Positions 26,027 to 36,176 of a stretch of DNA of 64,000 nucleotides are shown one piece after another. Every line of letters starts with the position of its first letter. Position 1 is the stretch's first letter. A model generated the notes under the pieces. The model was not told the DNA's origin, made no database searches, and saw only the letters and a program-made list of their open reading frames with translations. This stretch comes from an uncultured Blautia sp. Its GTDB lineage: Bacteria; Bacillota; Clostridia; Lachnospirales; Lachnospiraceae. The DNA is taken from assembly GCA_900542045.1 (NCBI GenBank), contig UQMI01000011.1, forward strand, positions 1-64,000, given 5' to 3'. Both the position numbers and the translations under genes were made by a program.

Positions 26027-26434
26027 TCACGTCCTTTTTATAAATTTATTGTGACATCGGGGACATTCGATCTCGATCTTGCCCTTTCCTCTGGGGACTC
26101 TGGTCTTTTGTCCGCAGGCAGGGCAGCGATAGATTCTGTGATCTCTGTCCCGGGCAGCCCCGGATCCGCCGGCATTTCCCCTAAAAAATCCCCGGATCCG
26201 GTCCACCACCTGCATAAATTTCTGATTCTCCGCCGCTCTTCTGGAATAATCCCTGGAAAACATGCGGATATAAATATAGATCAGTAAGATCCATCCGATC
26301 AGGCTGATAATCTGGCTTCGGAACAAAGTCGACAGCAAAATACATACCACAGCCGCCCCCAGCAGGAACTTGGAAAAAGGATCCACCCCATACCGCCCCT
26401 GCATAAAACGCATAAATCTTTCTTTTAAACTCAT
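26027..26434 (-). CDS. Small membrane protein with C-terminal zinc ribbon
   Basis: A 135-residue protein with one or two membrane helices at about residues 22-60 (FLLGAAVVCILLS and IGWILLIYIYI) and a C-terminal zinc ribbon with CPAC and CPRC pairs near residues 107 and 125. No enzymatic motif is visible. It is the first of three close minus-strand genes with the DUF5685 and J-domain genes; the stop is within 6 bases of the next start. It may anchor that set at the membrane. Confidence 0.8.
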   Translation of the reverse strand: MSLKERFMRFMQGRYGVDPFSKFLLGAAVVCILLSTLFRSQIISLIGWILLIYIYIRMFSRDYSRRAAENQKFMQVVDRIRGFFRGNAGGSGAARDRDHRIYRCPACGQKTRVPRGKGKIEIECPRCHNKFIKRT

Positions 26435-26494
26435 GAATTTTCTCTCCTCTGTTTTCTATTCCACTTCCCGTCTGGAACCTCCCTCAGCCCAACT

Positions 26495-26510
26495 CTGACC
26501 CGTGGGTCAG
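26495..26510. promoter_or_regulatory. 16-bp palindrome upstream of the zinc-ribbon gene
   Basis: CTGACCC-GT-GGGTCAG is a perfect palindrome between lgt and the zinc-ribbon gene, about 60 bases upstream of the latter. It could be an operator or a short hairpin. No clear promoter was identified with it. Confidence 0.5.
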
Positions 26511-26537
26511 TATTGAATATCTTATTCTATCACGCCT

Positions 26538-27302
26538 TTATTCAGATTGCAACGCCTTCTCTGCCTTCTTGTGATTGCACCGAAGCAGAAACGCAGCTCC
26601 TGCCACAATAAAAACAGAGATGATCTGTGAAGTGGACAGAACTCCTATGCCGCCTCTCTCATCTGCCCGGAGAAATTCAATACAGAACCGTCCCACGCCA
26701 TAGAGCAGCAGATACATGACTCCCACATCTCCGGTATGTCTGGCTCTCTTCTCATACCAGAGCAGTGCCAGTACAATGAGGAAATCTCCCGCTGCGGAGA
26801 AAAGCTGAGTAGGCAGCAGCTTCACCCCTGCCGGCGCCAGGCTTTCCTCCGGAAAGACCACGCCCAGAAAGGAATCGGTCTCCCGGCCATAACAGCAGCC
26901 GGCCATAAAACACCCGATCCGGCCAAACCCCTGGGCCAGCGCCACCCCCGGCATCACCAGATCAAAATACTCCAGGAACCGGATCTTCTTCCACCGGCAA
27001 TATGCCATTGCCGCCAGAACTCCGGCAATGATTCCTCCATAAACAACAAATCCCTCGGAACCCAGCAGGGACATGGGATCCCGCAGGAACCGATCCCATT
27101 CCACGATAACATACAAAAGCTTTGCGCCCAGGAATCCCACTACCACACAGAGGATCACCAGGTCCAGGACCGCTTCCTGATTCTTATCTCTTTTTTTTGC
27201 CCGGTACATGCCCAGAAGGGTGCACAGGATCACGCCAATTCCAATTAACAATCCATAGCTGTGTACCGTAAAGCTTCCTATTGTAAATAATTCAGGTTTC
27301 AT
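26538..27302 (-). CDS. lgt: Prolipoprotein diacylglyceryl transferase
   Basis: A 254-residue inner-membrane enzyme with about seven helices that transfers diacylglycerol to the lipobox cysteine of prolipoproteins. The motif HSYGLLIGIG near residue 14 and the Lgt signature GRIGCFMAGCCYG near residue 126 are present, with the C-terminal GVGRFCIEFLR. Length is typical. Its ATG overlaps the nth stop by 4 bases, so it is translated as the second gene of an nth-lgt pair, an unusual functional mix. Confidence 0.95.
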   Translation of the reverse strand: MKPELFTIGSFTVHSYGLLIGIGVILCTLLGMYRAKKRDKNQEAVLDLVILCVVVGFLGAKLLYVIVEWDRFLRDPMSLLGSEGFVVYGGIIAGVLAAMAYCRWKKIRFLEYFDLVMPGVALAQGFGRIGCFMAGCCYGRETDSFLGVVFPEESLAPAGVKLLPTQLFSAAGDFLIVLALLWYEKRARHTGDVGVMYLLLYGVGRFCIEFLRADERGGIGVLSTSQIISVFIVAGAAFLLRCNHKKAEKALQSE

Positions 27303-27961
27303 TTTGTCTCCTTTCCGGCCACATTCTCTACTCCATTCTGTTCACAGATGTCAAAAAGCACGCAGCGATCACAATGCGGCTTTGTCCTGGCCGTACAGAC
27401 ATCTCTGCCATGATATACCAGTCTGTGACAGAAATCACTTCCCTCCTCAGGCGGGATCAGCTTCCACAGTGCCATTTCCACTTTCTTCGGATCCCTGATC
27501 TGATCCACCAGACCCATCCGGTTCACCAGACGGATGCAGTGGGTATCTGTTACAATGGCAGGCTTTCCGAAAACATCTCCCATGATCAGATTTGCACTTT
27601 TTCTTCCGACTCCGGGCAGTGCCAGCAATGCCTGGAAATCATCGGGCACCCGTCCTCCATACTGGTCCCGCAGGATCCTCATACAGGCACTGATATCTCT
27701 GGCCTTGCTCTTTCCCAGTCCGCAGGGCTTCACGATCTCTTCGATCTCCTCCGGCTCCGCATCTGCCAATGCCTCCACACTGGGGAATTTCTCATAAAGC
27801 TTTTCCACCACCACATTTACTCTGGCATCGGTACACTGGGCAGCCAGACGCACGCTCACCAGAAGCTTCCAGGCCTGATCATAATCCAGGGTACATCCGG
27901 CATCCGGGTACGCCTCTTTCAGACGACGGATCACTTCCAGAGCCAATTCTTCTTTTGTCAT
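27299..27961 (-). CDS. nth: Endonuclease III
   Basis: A 220-residue DNA glycosylase/AP lyase of base excision repair acting on oxidised pyrimidines. The helix-hairpin-helix LPGVGRKSANLI near residue 113 with catalytic Lys, the downstream DTHCIRL aspartate near 138, and the C-terminal [4Fe-4S] ligands C-x6-C-x2-C-x5-C (CTARTKPHCDRCVLFDIC) are intact. Length fits E. coli Nth. It is followed by lgt with a 4-base overlap. Confidence 0.95.
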   Translation of the reverse strand: MTKEELALEVIRRLKEAYPDAGCTLDYDQAWKLLVSVRLAAQCTDARVNVVVEKLYEKFPSVEALADAEPEEIEEIVKPCGLGKSKARDISACMRILRDQYGGRVPDDFQALLALPGVGRKSANLIMGDVFGKPAIVTDTHCIRLVNRMGLVDQIRDPKKVEMALWKLIPPEEGSDFCHRLVYHGRDVCTARTKPHCDRCVLFDICEQNGVENVAGKETK

Positions 27962-28045
27962 AGTCTACTCCCATTTCCTTATTACAAAAATCTTTTTCTA
28001 TCATAACATACCATCGGCGCAATTGTCACCTGAAATCTTCGGCAT

Positions 28046-28077
28046 ACAAAGAAGCTGCACCGCCGTAACGGTGCAGC
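28046..28077 (-). terminator. Terminator of the glgCD operon
   Basis: GCTGCACCG (28054-28062) pairs perfectly with CGGTGCAGC (28069-28077) around a 6-base loop, followed on the - strand by TTCTTTG. It is about 18 bases after the glgD stop. Confidence 0.8.
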
Positions 28078-28094
28078 CATTCAGATCTGCTTTG

Positions 28095-29237
28095 TCATAC
28101 TTTCTGTCTTTTTGCAATAAATACCGGGAAGGTATCATTTCCTTTGATCTCCTTGCCCTCACTGATGGTCACATTCTTATCAGAAACCACATAGTCCAGG
28201 ACAGCTCCCGGTCCCACGCAGGTATCCTGCATCAGTACGCAGTTGGTTACCTTTGCGCCCTTGCCTACCTTTACACCACGGAACAGAATGCTGTTCTCCA
28301 CTTCACCTTCGATCACGCAGCCGTCTGCCGCCATCACATTGCTGACTTTGGAACTCTCCATGTAACGGGTGGGGTTGTCATCACGGATCTTGGTATAGAT
28401 GGGATTTCCGGAAAAGAGCGCATCCAGATTCTCATCGTCCAGCAGCCGCATGTTCTCATTGAAATAAGACTGCATATCGGCAATACGAGCCACATAGCCA
28501 TCATAGCGGAACGCCCGCACATCCAGCTTGTCCAGCTGTGCTGCCAGAATATCTCTCTCAAAATACGGGAGTCCGTGAACAAATGCCGTATTCACTTTGT
28601 CAATCAGCAGTTCTCTTTCAATGATATAAATATTCATGGACAGATTCTGCACACCGGGCTTTTCAGAATTGAGGTAGATCTTCCTGACCTTATCTCCCTC
28701 CAGGCTGAAGGTATAATACATTTCCGTGTTCGTTCCATGGTTTTCCAGGAACTTCTTGGGAATTTCCGCTTCGTTGTATACCACCGTCACATCTGCGCCG
28801 CTCTCCACATGGGCATCGATCAGAGCTTTAAAATCAAAGTTCACCGCTTTGTTGGTATCGCACATGATCACAAATTTTTCTTTGCACCCCCGCAGGAATC
28901 CAAGGATACTTGCCAGAGCGTCCACACGTCCATTGTAAACCTTGACATTTTTGTCAGAATAGGGCGGGAAAATATTCAGTCCTCCATTTTTTCTTGCCAG
29001 ATCCCATTCCCGTCCGGATCCCAGATGATCCATCAGAGAATGATAGTTGTTGCGGACAAGAATCGAAATATTGCCGATACCGCTGTTCACCATACCGGAC
29101 AGCATGAAATCGATCAGACGATAACGGCTGGCAAAAGGAATTGACGCCATCAGACGCACACTCACCAGTTCTGGAACCAGACTGTCATAACTGTTTGGAA
29201 AAATGATGCCCATTGCATCTGCATTGGAATTTACCAT
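28095..29237 (-). CDS. glgD: Glucose-1-phosphate adenylyltransferase-like subunit GlgD
   Basis: A 380-residue homologue of GlgC that in Firmicutes acts as the regulatory partner of the ADP-glucose pyrophosphorylase. The N-terminal nucleotidyltransferase region is diverged and lacks the GGxGxRL pyrophosphate loop, while [20 protein letters not shown] near residue 35 is kept; the C-terminus is a left-handed beta-helix of hexapeptide repeats. It overlaps glgC by 7 bases. The GlgC/GlgD enzyme commits glucose 1-phosphate to glycogen. Confidence 0.92.
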   Translation of the reverse strand: MVNSNADAMGIIFPNSYDSLVPELVSVRLMASIPFASRYRLIDFMLSGMVNSGIGNISILVRNNYHSLMDHLGSGREWDLARKNGGLNIFPPYSDKNVKVYNGRVDALASILGFLRGCKEKFVIMCDTNKAVNFDFKALIDAHVESGADVTVVYNEAEIPKKFLENHGTNTEMYYTFSLEGDKVRKIYLNSEKPGVQNLSMNIYIIERELLIDKVNTAFVHGLPYFERDILAAQLDKLDVRAFRYDGYVARIADMQSYFNENMRLLDDENLDALFSGNPIYTKIRDDNPTRYMESSKVSNVMAADGCVIEGEVENSILFRGVKVGKGAKVTNCVLMQDTCVGPGAVLDYVVSDKNVTISEGKEIKGNDTFPVFIAKRQKV

Positions 29238-30439
29238 TGTTCTTCACCGCCCTTTACATTATTATTTACCATGGCATTCGGCCCAATCTTGGCATTGTCT
29301 CCCACATACACACCGGAACCGACGGTGGCCACTCCGCTTTCTCCGTCTTCCGGCATGGCTCCCACCACCGCGTTCTCACCGATCACCACGTTCTCTGCAA
29401 TAATACAGTGTCTCACTACGGCACCGGACTTGATCACTGTGCCGCCCATTACTACGGCATCTTCTACCACGGCCCCTTCTTCCACACGCACGCCGGCGAA
29501 CAGAATGGAATGTTTTACATTGCCGTAGATCCGGCAGCCGTCTGTAATCATGGCGTTTTCCACCACTGCATCTTTGCTGATCTTGTGTCCGGTCATACCG
29601 CTGTTGCGGCTGTAGATCTTCCAGTTGTCATCAAACAGATTGATTCCGCTGTGCTCCGGATCCAGCACTTCCATATTGGCTTCCCAGAGAGAAGGAATGG
29701 TTCCCACATCTTTCCAGTATCCATTGAAGTGGTACGCATACATGCTGCGTCCGTCCCGGAGAAGGTTGGGAATAATGTTGTTGCCGAAGTCATTTTCCGA
29801 GTTGGGATCTGCCTCATCTTCCACCAGGTATTTCTTGAGGATATCCCAGTTAAAGATATAAATACCCATGGAAGCCAGGTTGGACTTGGGATTCTTGGGT
29901 TTTTCCTGGAATTCGGTGATCTTGTCATTCTCATCCGCCACCATCAATCCGAAACGGGAAGCCTCTTCCCAGGGCACTTCCATAACGGCCACGCTGAATT
30001 CTGCGCCTTTTTCCTTGTGGAACTTCAGAAAATCACTGTAGTCCTGCTTGCAGATCTGGTCACCGGACAAAATAATCACGTACTGCGGGTTGTAACGTTC
30101 AATAAATGAAATATTCTGATAAATCGCATTGGCAGTACCTTTGTACCAATCGGAACCGGAAGCCTGCTGGTAAGGCGGCAGCACATGCACACCGCCGTGA
30201 AGACGGTCCAGATCCCAGGGCTGTCCATTGCCGATATATTCATTCAGCACCAGCGGCTGATACTGTGTCAGAATACCTACAGTGTCAATTCCGGAATTTA
30301 CACAGTTCGACAGTGGAAAATCGATGATCCGATATTTTCCTCCAAAGGGAACTGCGGGTTTTGCCAGCTTCTGGGTCAACGCATATAAACGGGATCCCTG
30401 TCCGCCGGCAAGAAGCATTGCAATCATTTCTTTTGCCAT
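29231..30439 (-). CDS. glgC: Glucose-1-phosphate adenylyltransferase
   Basis: A 402-residue ADP-glucose pyrophosphorylase. The loop [13 protein letters not shown] near residue 10, [20 protein letters not shown] near 34, LSGDQI near 118 and the C-terminal hexapeptide beta-helix are present. It uses ATP and glucose 1-phosphate to form ADP-glucose for glycogen synthesis. It is the first gene of the glgC-glgD operon, with a ribosome site GGGGGAAA and a promoter at 30480-30509. Confidence 0.95.
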   Translation of the reverse strand: MAKEMIAMLLAGGQGSRLYALTQKLAKPAVPFGGKYRIIDFPLSNCVNSGIDTVGILTQYQPLVLNEYIGNGQPWDLDRLHGGVHVLPPYQQASGSDWYKGTANAIYQNISFIERYNPQYVIILSGDQICKQDYSDFLKFHKEKGAEFSVAVMEVPWEEASRFGLMVADENDKITEFQEKPKNPKSNLASMGIYIFNWDILKKYLVEDEADPNSENDFGNNIIPNLLRDGRSMYAYHFNGYWKDVGTIPSLWEANMEVLDPEHSGINLFDDNWKIYSRNSGMTGHKISKDAVVENAMITDGCRIYGNVKHSILFAGVRVEEGAVVEDAVVMGGTVIKSGAVVRHCIIAENVVIGENAVVGAMPEDGESGVATVGSGVYVGDNAKIGPNAMVNNNVKGGEEQW

Positions 30440-30479
30440 AATATTTCCCCCTGCTAATTCTGATAATACTGGTATTGCA

Positions 30480-30509
30480 ATTATACCATATTTTTCATGA
30501 AATCCACAA
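30480..30509 (-). promoter_or_regulatory. glgC promoter
   Basis: On the - strand TTGTGG (30504-30509) and TATAAT (30480-30485) are 18 bp apart. TCCACAA and TTGTGGA form an inverted repeat that overlaps the -35, a possible regulator site. Confidence 0.6.
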
Positions 30510-30560
30510 CATTATTGTGGAAATTCACGTTATTTTTCCTATCATCCCCATGGGTTATTG

Positions 30561-31838
30561 TTAAATATTCTTAAAGTGAAACTGTTTTCTGCCGGAAGCG
30601 TAATCGTCCACCACCTGACCTTTGCCAAACAGTTTATATTTATAGCTTACCAGGCCCTCCAGCCCCACAGGTCCCCGGGCATGGATCTTGCCGGTGCTGA
30701 TTCCCACTTCCGCACCCAGACCATAACGGTAGCCGTCCGCAAAACGGGTGGAGCAGTTCTGATATACCCCTGCGGAATCCACCATCTGCATGAACAATGC
30801 TGCGGTTTCTCTGTTCTCTGTGATAATGCAGTCCGTATGATGGGAACCGTACATATTAATGTGACGAATGGCTTCTTCTGCATTCTCCACTGTTTTCACC
30901 GAGAGGATATAATCCAGATATTCCGTGGAAAAATCTTCTTCTGTGGCCGGTTCGCAATCGATCACCTGCCTGATCTCTGCGGTTCCCCGAATCTCCACAT
31001 GCTTTGCGTCCAGGGCTTCTTTCAGGGCCGGCATCAGAGCCTGCACCACATCCGTGTGTACCAGAAGTGTCTCCACCGTATTGCAGGCAGAAACATACTG
31101 GGTCTTGGCATCCACGATCACCGGAACCGCCTTTGCCAGATCCGCGTCTTTGTCCACATAAATATGACAGATGCCGTCTGCATGGCCCATGACCGGAATC
31201 TTGGTATTGTTCATAATATACTGCACAAAAGCATTGGATCCTCTGGGGATCAGCAGATCTACACTGTCATGGCAGTCCAGAAGCTCCCGGATCTCTTCCC
31301 GGGCTTCCAGCTGCAACATGCAGTTCTCCGGCAGCCCTGCTTCTAATGCCTTCTCGTAAATAATGGAAAAGAGCGCCTTATTGGTCTGCATGGCTTCGCT
31401 TCCGCCCTTGAGCACTGCGCAGTTGCCGCTCTTGATACAAAGGGCGGAAATCTGCACCAGCGCATCGGGTCTGGCTTCAAAGATCACACCGATGACACCG
31501 ATGGGACAGGTTTCCCGGTACAATACCAGATCGGCATCCAGTTCTCTGGCCTCCTTAACCTGGAACAGGGGGTCCGGCAGTCCAATCAGATCCCGGATTC
31601 CTGCCGTCACATCTGTCAGCTTATGTTCATCAAATTTCAGACGGTTCAGAACCGGAACAGGAATTCCCGCTTTCTTGGCATTTTCCATGTCCTCCCGATT
31701 CGCCTGGAAAATCTTATCGCTGTTCCTCTGCAGTCCTTCCGCGATGGCTGCCAACGCACGGTTTCTTACTTCCTCCGGCAGGATTGCCAGCCTGGGTCCG
31801 GCCAATTTTACTTGTCTGATACGTTCCTGAATACTCAT
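30561..31838 (-). CDS. proA: Gamma-glutamyl phosphate reductase
   Basis: A 425-residue NADPH-dependent enzyme of proline synthesis that reduces glutamyl 5-phosphate to the semialdehyde. The aldehyde-dehydrogenase fold is recognised by CPIGVIGVIFEARPDA near residue 102 and the catalytic cysteine in YVSACNTVETLLVH near 256. Start ATG 31838 follows GGAAG; an open frame extends 15 codons upstream. proB is not adjacent. It follows the HPt gene by 41 bases and may be the last gene of the long PTS transcript or have its own promoter. Confidence 0.94.
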   Translation of the reverse strand: MSIQERIRQVKLAGPRLAILPEEVRNRALAAIAEGLQRNSDKIFQANREDMENAKKAGIPVPVLNRLKFDEHKLTDVTAGIRDLIGLPDPLFQVKEARELDADLVLYRETCPIGVIGVIFEARPDALVQISALCIKSGNCAVLKGGSEAMQTNKALFSIIYEKALEAGLPENCMLQLEAREEIRELLDCHDSVDLLIPRGSNAFVQYIMNNTKIPVMGHADGICHIYVDKDADLAKAVPVIVDAKTQYVSACNTVETLLVHTDVVQALMPALKEALDAKHVEIRGTAEIRQVIDCEPATEEDFSTEYLDYILSVKTVENAEEAIRHINMYGSHHTDCIITENRETAALFMQMVDSAGVYQNCSTRFADGYRYGLGAEVGISTGKIHARGPVGLEGLVSYKYKLFGKGQVVDDYASGRKQFHFKNI

Positions 31839-31879
31839 GATTTCTTCCTTTCTGCCCCAGAGGCATTTTGTCTTACATC

Positions 31880-32239
31880 TCAATCCATTTCTGTTTCCAG
31901 ATTCCTGATGGCTTCTATTGCTCGCTGATAGGCGGTCTTTACTTCTTCAAACATGCCCCCGGTTCCTGCTGTTTTCCCCTGACGCAGCGCTTCTGTCAGA
32001 GGTTCACAGGCCCGCAGGAGGTCCTGAAGCCCCAGATTCTGGCACACACCTTTCAATGTATGAACTGCCCGGAATGCTTCTGGTCCATCTTCCTCACGAA
32101 GTTTCACTTCCAGAGCCGCAAAGCTTGGATCTGCCGGAAATTTTTTCAAAAATTTCACGATCAGCCGCTCACTGCGCAGTCTCCCCAATACCTCTTCATA
32201 ATTTCCGCCCATCGCCTTATAACATTCACTTATATTCAT
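31880..32239 (-). CDS. Histidine phosphotransfer (HPt) domain protein
   Basis: A 119-residue stand-alone HPt protein. HTLKGVCQNLG near residue 60 holds the phospho-accepting histidine. It starts 5 bases after the stop of the REC/HD-GYP/GGDEF gene, so it is probably a phosphorelay partner of that response regulator. No histidine kinase lies in the window, so the phosphate source is unknown. Confidence 0.88.
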   Translation of the reverse strand: MNISECYKAMGGNYEEVLGRLRSERLIVKFLKKFPADPSFAALEVKLREEDGPEAFRAVHTLKGVCQNLGLQDLLRACEPLTEALRQGKTAGTGGMFEEVKTAYQRAIEAIRNLETEMD

Positions 32240-32244
32240 CTTTT

Positions 32245-34329
32245 TCAGTCTCCTTCTTCCAGTCCTTTGCCATGTTCAATAGGAGAAAGCACCGAAAGCA
32301 TATGTTCCATGGAATCATCATAGAAACAATATTTTCCCCGCCCGCTCCGTTTGGCTGCATAAAGGGCTTTATCCGCCTGGTGAAACAAGGTATCGTAATC
32401 TATTTTTTCTGATTTTGTACAGGAAATTCCCATGGTGACAGAAATGGGAAATCCTCTGTACTCCCCGTTCAGCATATGGAATATCCGCTCCACGATCTTT
32501 TGAAGTTCTTCCTTATATTCCAGAAAGATCATAAATTCATCTCCGCCTACCCGGGCCCCCAGATCTGTACTGCGAATACTGCGCAGCAGCTTTTTCGCCA
32601 CATAGCGGAGCACCTGATCTCCGAAAATGTGGCCATACCTGTCATTGGCACCTTTAAACAGATCCAGATCAACAATCATCAGCGCATACTGCTTCGCCGG
32701 CATTTCCTGCAGGTACTTTCGAATCGTCCGATTGGCGTACTCATGATTCCAGAGTCCTGTCAGGCTATCATGCGTCGCTTTGTACTGCAGATCTTCCCAC
32801 TGCAGATATTCTTCATGGATATCCGTAATCTTGCCAATGATACCGGTACACTTGGGATTCTCTTCCGGAGACCAGGTGGAACGGCAGATAATCCGGTGCC
32901 ACCGTTCTTTTCCGTCGATCCAAAGCGGACACTCATAACGGACCATAGGACGTTCCGGTGTTGTATTCCGGACTGCATTCTGTAAATCTTTCATTCGTTC
33001 TGCCGAAATACAGGCCAGCACCGCAGGGTCTTCTCTTGGATTTTCTATGATTTCCTTCAGCTTCAGCAGGGCAGCTCCTTTTTCTGTGAAGATCACCATC
33101 GGAGGTGTATTCGTATATTCAAACTGCACTTCTCCAGACATAACTGCCAGTGAATCGTACTTGGTACGCTCATTCTCCAGAAGCTCCAGAGACCGGTTGG
33201 ATACCTCCAAATCTGCATAGCGGATCCTGTCTTCAATGATATTCATCAGCTTTCCTGTATTTCTTTCACTCAGAGTAGCCGTATTCAGTTCTTCCTGAAT
33301 ATGATCCCCGATTTCCAGCAAACAGCGGATCAGCAGGGGACTGAAGGCGCCGCAGTCGCCGCAGCCGATCATCTCCAGTGCTTTTTCATGTGTATAGGCT
33401 TCTTTGTATACACGCCGGGAAGTCAGCGCATCGTATACATCTGCCAGAGACACGATCTGCGCGGACAGCGGAATCTGATCTCCTTCCAGTCCATCCGGGT
33501 ATCCTCTGCCATCGTACCGCTCATGATGCCATCTGCATATTTCATATGCAGTTCTTACCAGAGGTTCTTCCTGATGAAAAGGAAGTTCCTTCAGCATGGC
33601 AGCCCCGGCCGTAGTATGGGTTTTCATAACCTCATACTCTTCCTCAGTAAGGCGGCCGGGCTTGTTCAGTATTTTATCATCAATGGCAATTTTACCGATA
33701 TCATGAAGCGCCGATGCCTGCCCGATCAGCGCAATTTCATCTTCCCCCAGGCTGTAACGGTCTGTGATCTGAGTCAAATGCTTCAGGAGCATTTCTGTGA
33801 TTGTACGAATATGCAGTACATGCAGCCCGCTTTCGCCGTTTCGAAACTCCACAATATGGCTGAGTATGCCGATCATCAGATCCTGGCTTTTTTCTTTTTC
33901 ATGGATCTGATCCGCTACCATGCCGATGAGCTTTTTCTGCTTCGCATACAGCATCAGTGTGTTGAGCACTCTCCGCCGTACAATAAGCGCATCAAAGGGA
34001 CGGCTGATAAAATCTGTCACTCCCAGTTCATACGCCTTCTCAATATAAGACGAACGGCTTTCTGCGGAAATCATGATCACAGGGATATTTTCCAGCCAGC
34101 GTCTCCGGGTCATGACCTCGAGAACTTCATACCCATCCATATAAGGCATTACAATATCCAGAAGCACCAGTGAAACCGACTTCTCCATCTGTTCCAGAAT
34201 TTTCACAGCCTCTCTTCCGTCTGCCGCCTCGAATATTTCAAATTCTTCTCCCAGCATATCTGCCAGAATGGAACGATTCATTTCCGAATCATCTGCAATC
34301 AGTATCGTTTGCTTACTCTCTGCCTTCAT
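32245..34329 (-). CDS. Response regulator with REC, HD-GYP and GGDEF domains
   Basis: A 694-residue signalling protein. An N-terminal receiver (DDSEMN acidic pair and LLDIVMP phospho-Asp near residue 58) is followed by an HD-GYP phosphodiesterase with HDIGKI and HHERYDGRGYPDGL, a PAS-like linker, and a C-terminal diguanylate cyclase with RVGGDEFMIF. It could both make and degrade cyclic di-GMP under phosphorylation control. The gene starts 8 bases after the ptsI stop and is followed 5 bases later by an HPt gene. Linking c-di-GMP turnover to the PTS operon is the notable context. Confidence 0.92.
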   Translation of the reverse strand: MKAESKQTILIADDSEMNRSILADMLGEEFEIFEAADGREAVKILEQMEKSVSLVLLDIVMPYMDGYEVLEVMTRRRWLENIPVIMISAESRSSYIEKAYELGVTDFISRPFDALIVRRRVLNTLMLYAKQKKLIGMVADQIHEKEKSQDLMIGILSHIVEFRNGESGLHVLHIRTITEMLLKHLTQITDRYSLGEDEIALIGQASALHDIGKIAIDDKILNKPGRLTEEEYEVMKTHTTAGAAMLKELPFHQEEPLVRTAYEICRWHHERYDGRGYPDGLEGDQIPLSAQIVSLADVYDALTSRRVYKEAYTHEKALEMIGCGDCGAFSPLLIRCLLEIGDHIQEELNTATLSERNTGKLMNIIEDRIRYADLEVSNRSLELLENERTKYDSLAVMSGEVQFEYTNTPPMVIFTEKGAALLKLKEIIENPREDPAVLACISAERMKDLQNAVRNTTPERPMVRYECPLWIDGKERWHRIICRSTWSPEENPKCTGIIGKITDIHEEYLQWEDLQYKATHDSLTGLWNHEYANRTIRKYLQEMPAKQYALMIVDLDLFKGANDRYGHIFGDQVLRYVAKKLLRSIRSTDLGARVGGDEFMIFLEYKEELQKIVERIFHMLNGEYRGFPISVTMGISCTKSEKIDYDTLFHQADKALYAAKRSGRGKYCFYDDSMEHMLSVLSPIEHGKGLEEGD

Positions 34330-34337
34330 ACTAATTT

Positions 34338-35966
34338 CTATTCCGCATAACGCATTTCCCGAATGGTCTTTCGAAGTTTCAATACCATGGATGGGGCCAC
34401 GGACAACTCATCCACACCCATGCGCACAAAAGTTTCTGTCAGGCTTGGGTCCGCACCCAGCTCTCCGCAGATTCCCGCCCATTTTCCTGCTTTGTGGGCA
34501 TTGTCCACCACCATCCGGATCATACGCAGGATTGCTTTGTGGTGCGGATTGTAAAAATCATCCAGTTTCTCATTCTGCCTGTCAATGGCCAGCGTATACT
34601 GGGTCAGATCATTGGTACCGATACTGAAGAAGTCCACCAGTTCCGCCAGCTCATCACTGATCATAACTGCCGCCGGAGTTTCGATCATAATTCCCTGTTC
34701 CGGAATCTTAAACGGAATCTGAGCTGTTTCCAGCTCCTGTTTCACTTCTTCCACGATTTCATAGATCCGCTTCACTTCTTCTACAGAAGTGATCATGGGA
34801 TACATAATGGAAAGATTGCCGAAAACCGCCGCGCGGAGCAGAGCACGGAGCTGTGTCTTGAAAATATCCGGCTGCTTCAGACAGATACGGATGGCGCGGT
34901 AGCCCATGGCAGGGTTGTCCTCCTTGCCCAAGTTAAAATAATCCACCTGTTTATCTGCTCCGATATCCAGCGTCCGTATAATGACCTTTTTGCCGGCCAT
35001 AGTCTGTACTACCTGTTTATACGCCTGGAACTGCTCTTCTTCTGCCGGAAAATCATCTCTTCCCAGATACAGAAATTCACTGCGGAACAGACCGATGCCT
35101 CCTGCGTCATTTTCCAGCACATAGCCAACATCTCCCACACTTCCAATATTGGCATAAATATGGATCTTTTTACCATCCAGCGTAACATTTTCCTTGCCTT
35201 TCAATGTCTGAAGCAGCTGCAGCTTCTCTTTTTCTTCTTTTATCCGCACCTCTGTCTCGCTGCACAGCTCCTCTGTGGGGTCAAAAACCACTTCACCCTT
35301 GAAGCCGTCCACAATGGCCCTCATTCCATTCTGGATCTCCCCCAGGTTCATGTTCACACCGATCAGAGCCGGAATATTCATCATACGGGCCAGAATGGCA
35401 GTATGCGAATTGGTGGAGCCATGCACCGTTACAAACGCCAGAATCTTCTCTTTATCCATCTGTACGGTTTCACTGGGACTCAGATCATCTGCAATAATAA
35501 TGGAAGGATCCATTTCCGCAAAATCAAGCTCCATTCCGCCCTGGAGATTTCTTACCAGCCGGTTGGAAATGTCCCGGATATCCGCTGCTCTGGCACGCAT
35601 GTATTCATCATCCATACTGGAAAACATTTCCGCAAAGTTATCTCCGGTCACTGCCGTCGCATATTCAGCATTTACCATTTCTGTACGGATCATGTTCTGG
35701 ATCGCATCCCGGTAATCGTCATCCTCCAACATCATCTGATGCACTTCAAAGATAGCGGCGCTGGCTTCTCCTACTTCTTTTACAGCTTTTTCATACAGCT
35801 TCTGCAGCTGTTCCGCTGCCTGCGCGGCTGCTTCCTCTACCCGTTTTATCTCTTCGTCTGCATCTTCGATCTTTTTTCTTTTTACTAACTCATCATTATT
35901 CTTCAGAACTGCCACGGGTCCCATAACAATTCCCTTGTACACTGACTTTCCCGTAAATTTCATCAT
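34338..35966 (-). CDS. ptsI: Phosphoenolpyruvate-protein phosphotransferase (enzyme I)
   Basis: A 542-residue cytoplasmic enzyme that moves phosphate from PEP to HPr. The phospho-histidine site reads GSTNSHTAILAR near residue 190, the PEP-binding RTLDIGADK lies near 300 and the C-terminal GICGELG with catalytic Cys near 500. Start ATG 35966 lies 10 bases after GGAGGAGG; a second ATG follows directly. It is downstream of ptsH with a 210-base gap that contains a hairpin at 36121-36144, so its level may be set independently of ptsH. Confidence 0.95.
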   Translation of the reverse strand: MMKFTGKSVYKGIVMGPVAVLKNNDELVKRKKIEDADEEIKRVEEAAAQAAEQLQKLYEKAVKEVGEASAAIFEVHQMMLEDDDYRDAIQNMIRTEMVNAEYATAVTGDNFAEMFSSMDDEYMRARAADIRDISNRLVRNLQGGMELDFAEMDPSIIIADDLSPSETVQMDKEKILAFVTVHGSTNSHTAILARMMNIPALIGVNMNLGEIQNGMRAIVDGFKGEVVFDPTEELCSETEVRIKEEKEKLQLLQTLKGKENVTLDGKKIHIYANIGSVGDVGYVLENDAGGIGLFRSEFLYLGRDDFPAEEEQFQAYKQVVQTMAGKKVIIRTLDIGADKQVDYFNLGKEDNPAMGYRAIRICLKQPDIFKTQLRALLRAAVFGNLSIMYPMITSVEEVKRIYEIVEEVKQELETAQIPFKIPEQGIMIETPAAVMISDELAELVDFFSIGTNDLTQYTLAIDRQNEKLDDFYNPHHKAILRMIRMVVDNAHKAGKWAGICGELGADPSLTETFVRMGVDELSVAPSMVLKLRKTIREMRYAE

Positions 35967-36120
35967 TTTAGGCAATCCTCCTCCACATACTTTTTTATAA
36001 TTATACATGTATTTCCGGATAATTTCCACTGCTTCTGCAGATATACCGGACTTATTAGCGCCAATATTTTTTTTGCACGTTCTTCCCTATGGTGATTCTG
36101 CCTTTTTCTCCCTGCACTTA

Positions 36121-36144
36121 CGGCCAGACACAAAAGTCTGGCCG
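36121..36144. other. Perfect hairpin between ptsH and ptsI
   Basis: CGGCCAGAC (36121-36129) and GTCTGGCCG (36136-36144) pair over 9 bp with a 6-base loop. No U-run follows on the - strand, so full termination is unlikely; partial termination or RNA processing between ptsH and ptsI is possible. Confidence 0.6.
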
Positions 36145-36176
36145 CATTTTTCCTCTCTTCATCTGAAGCCGGAATC

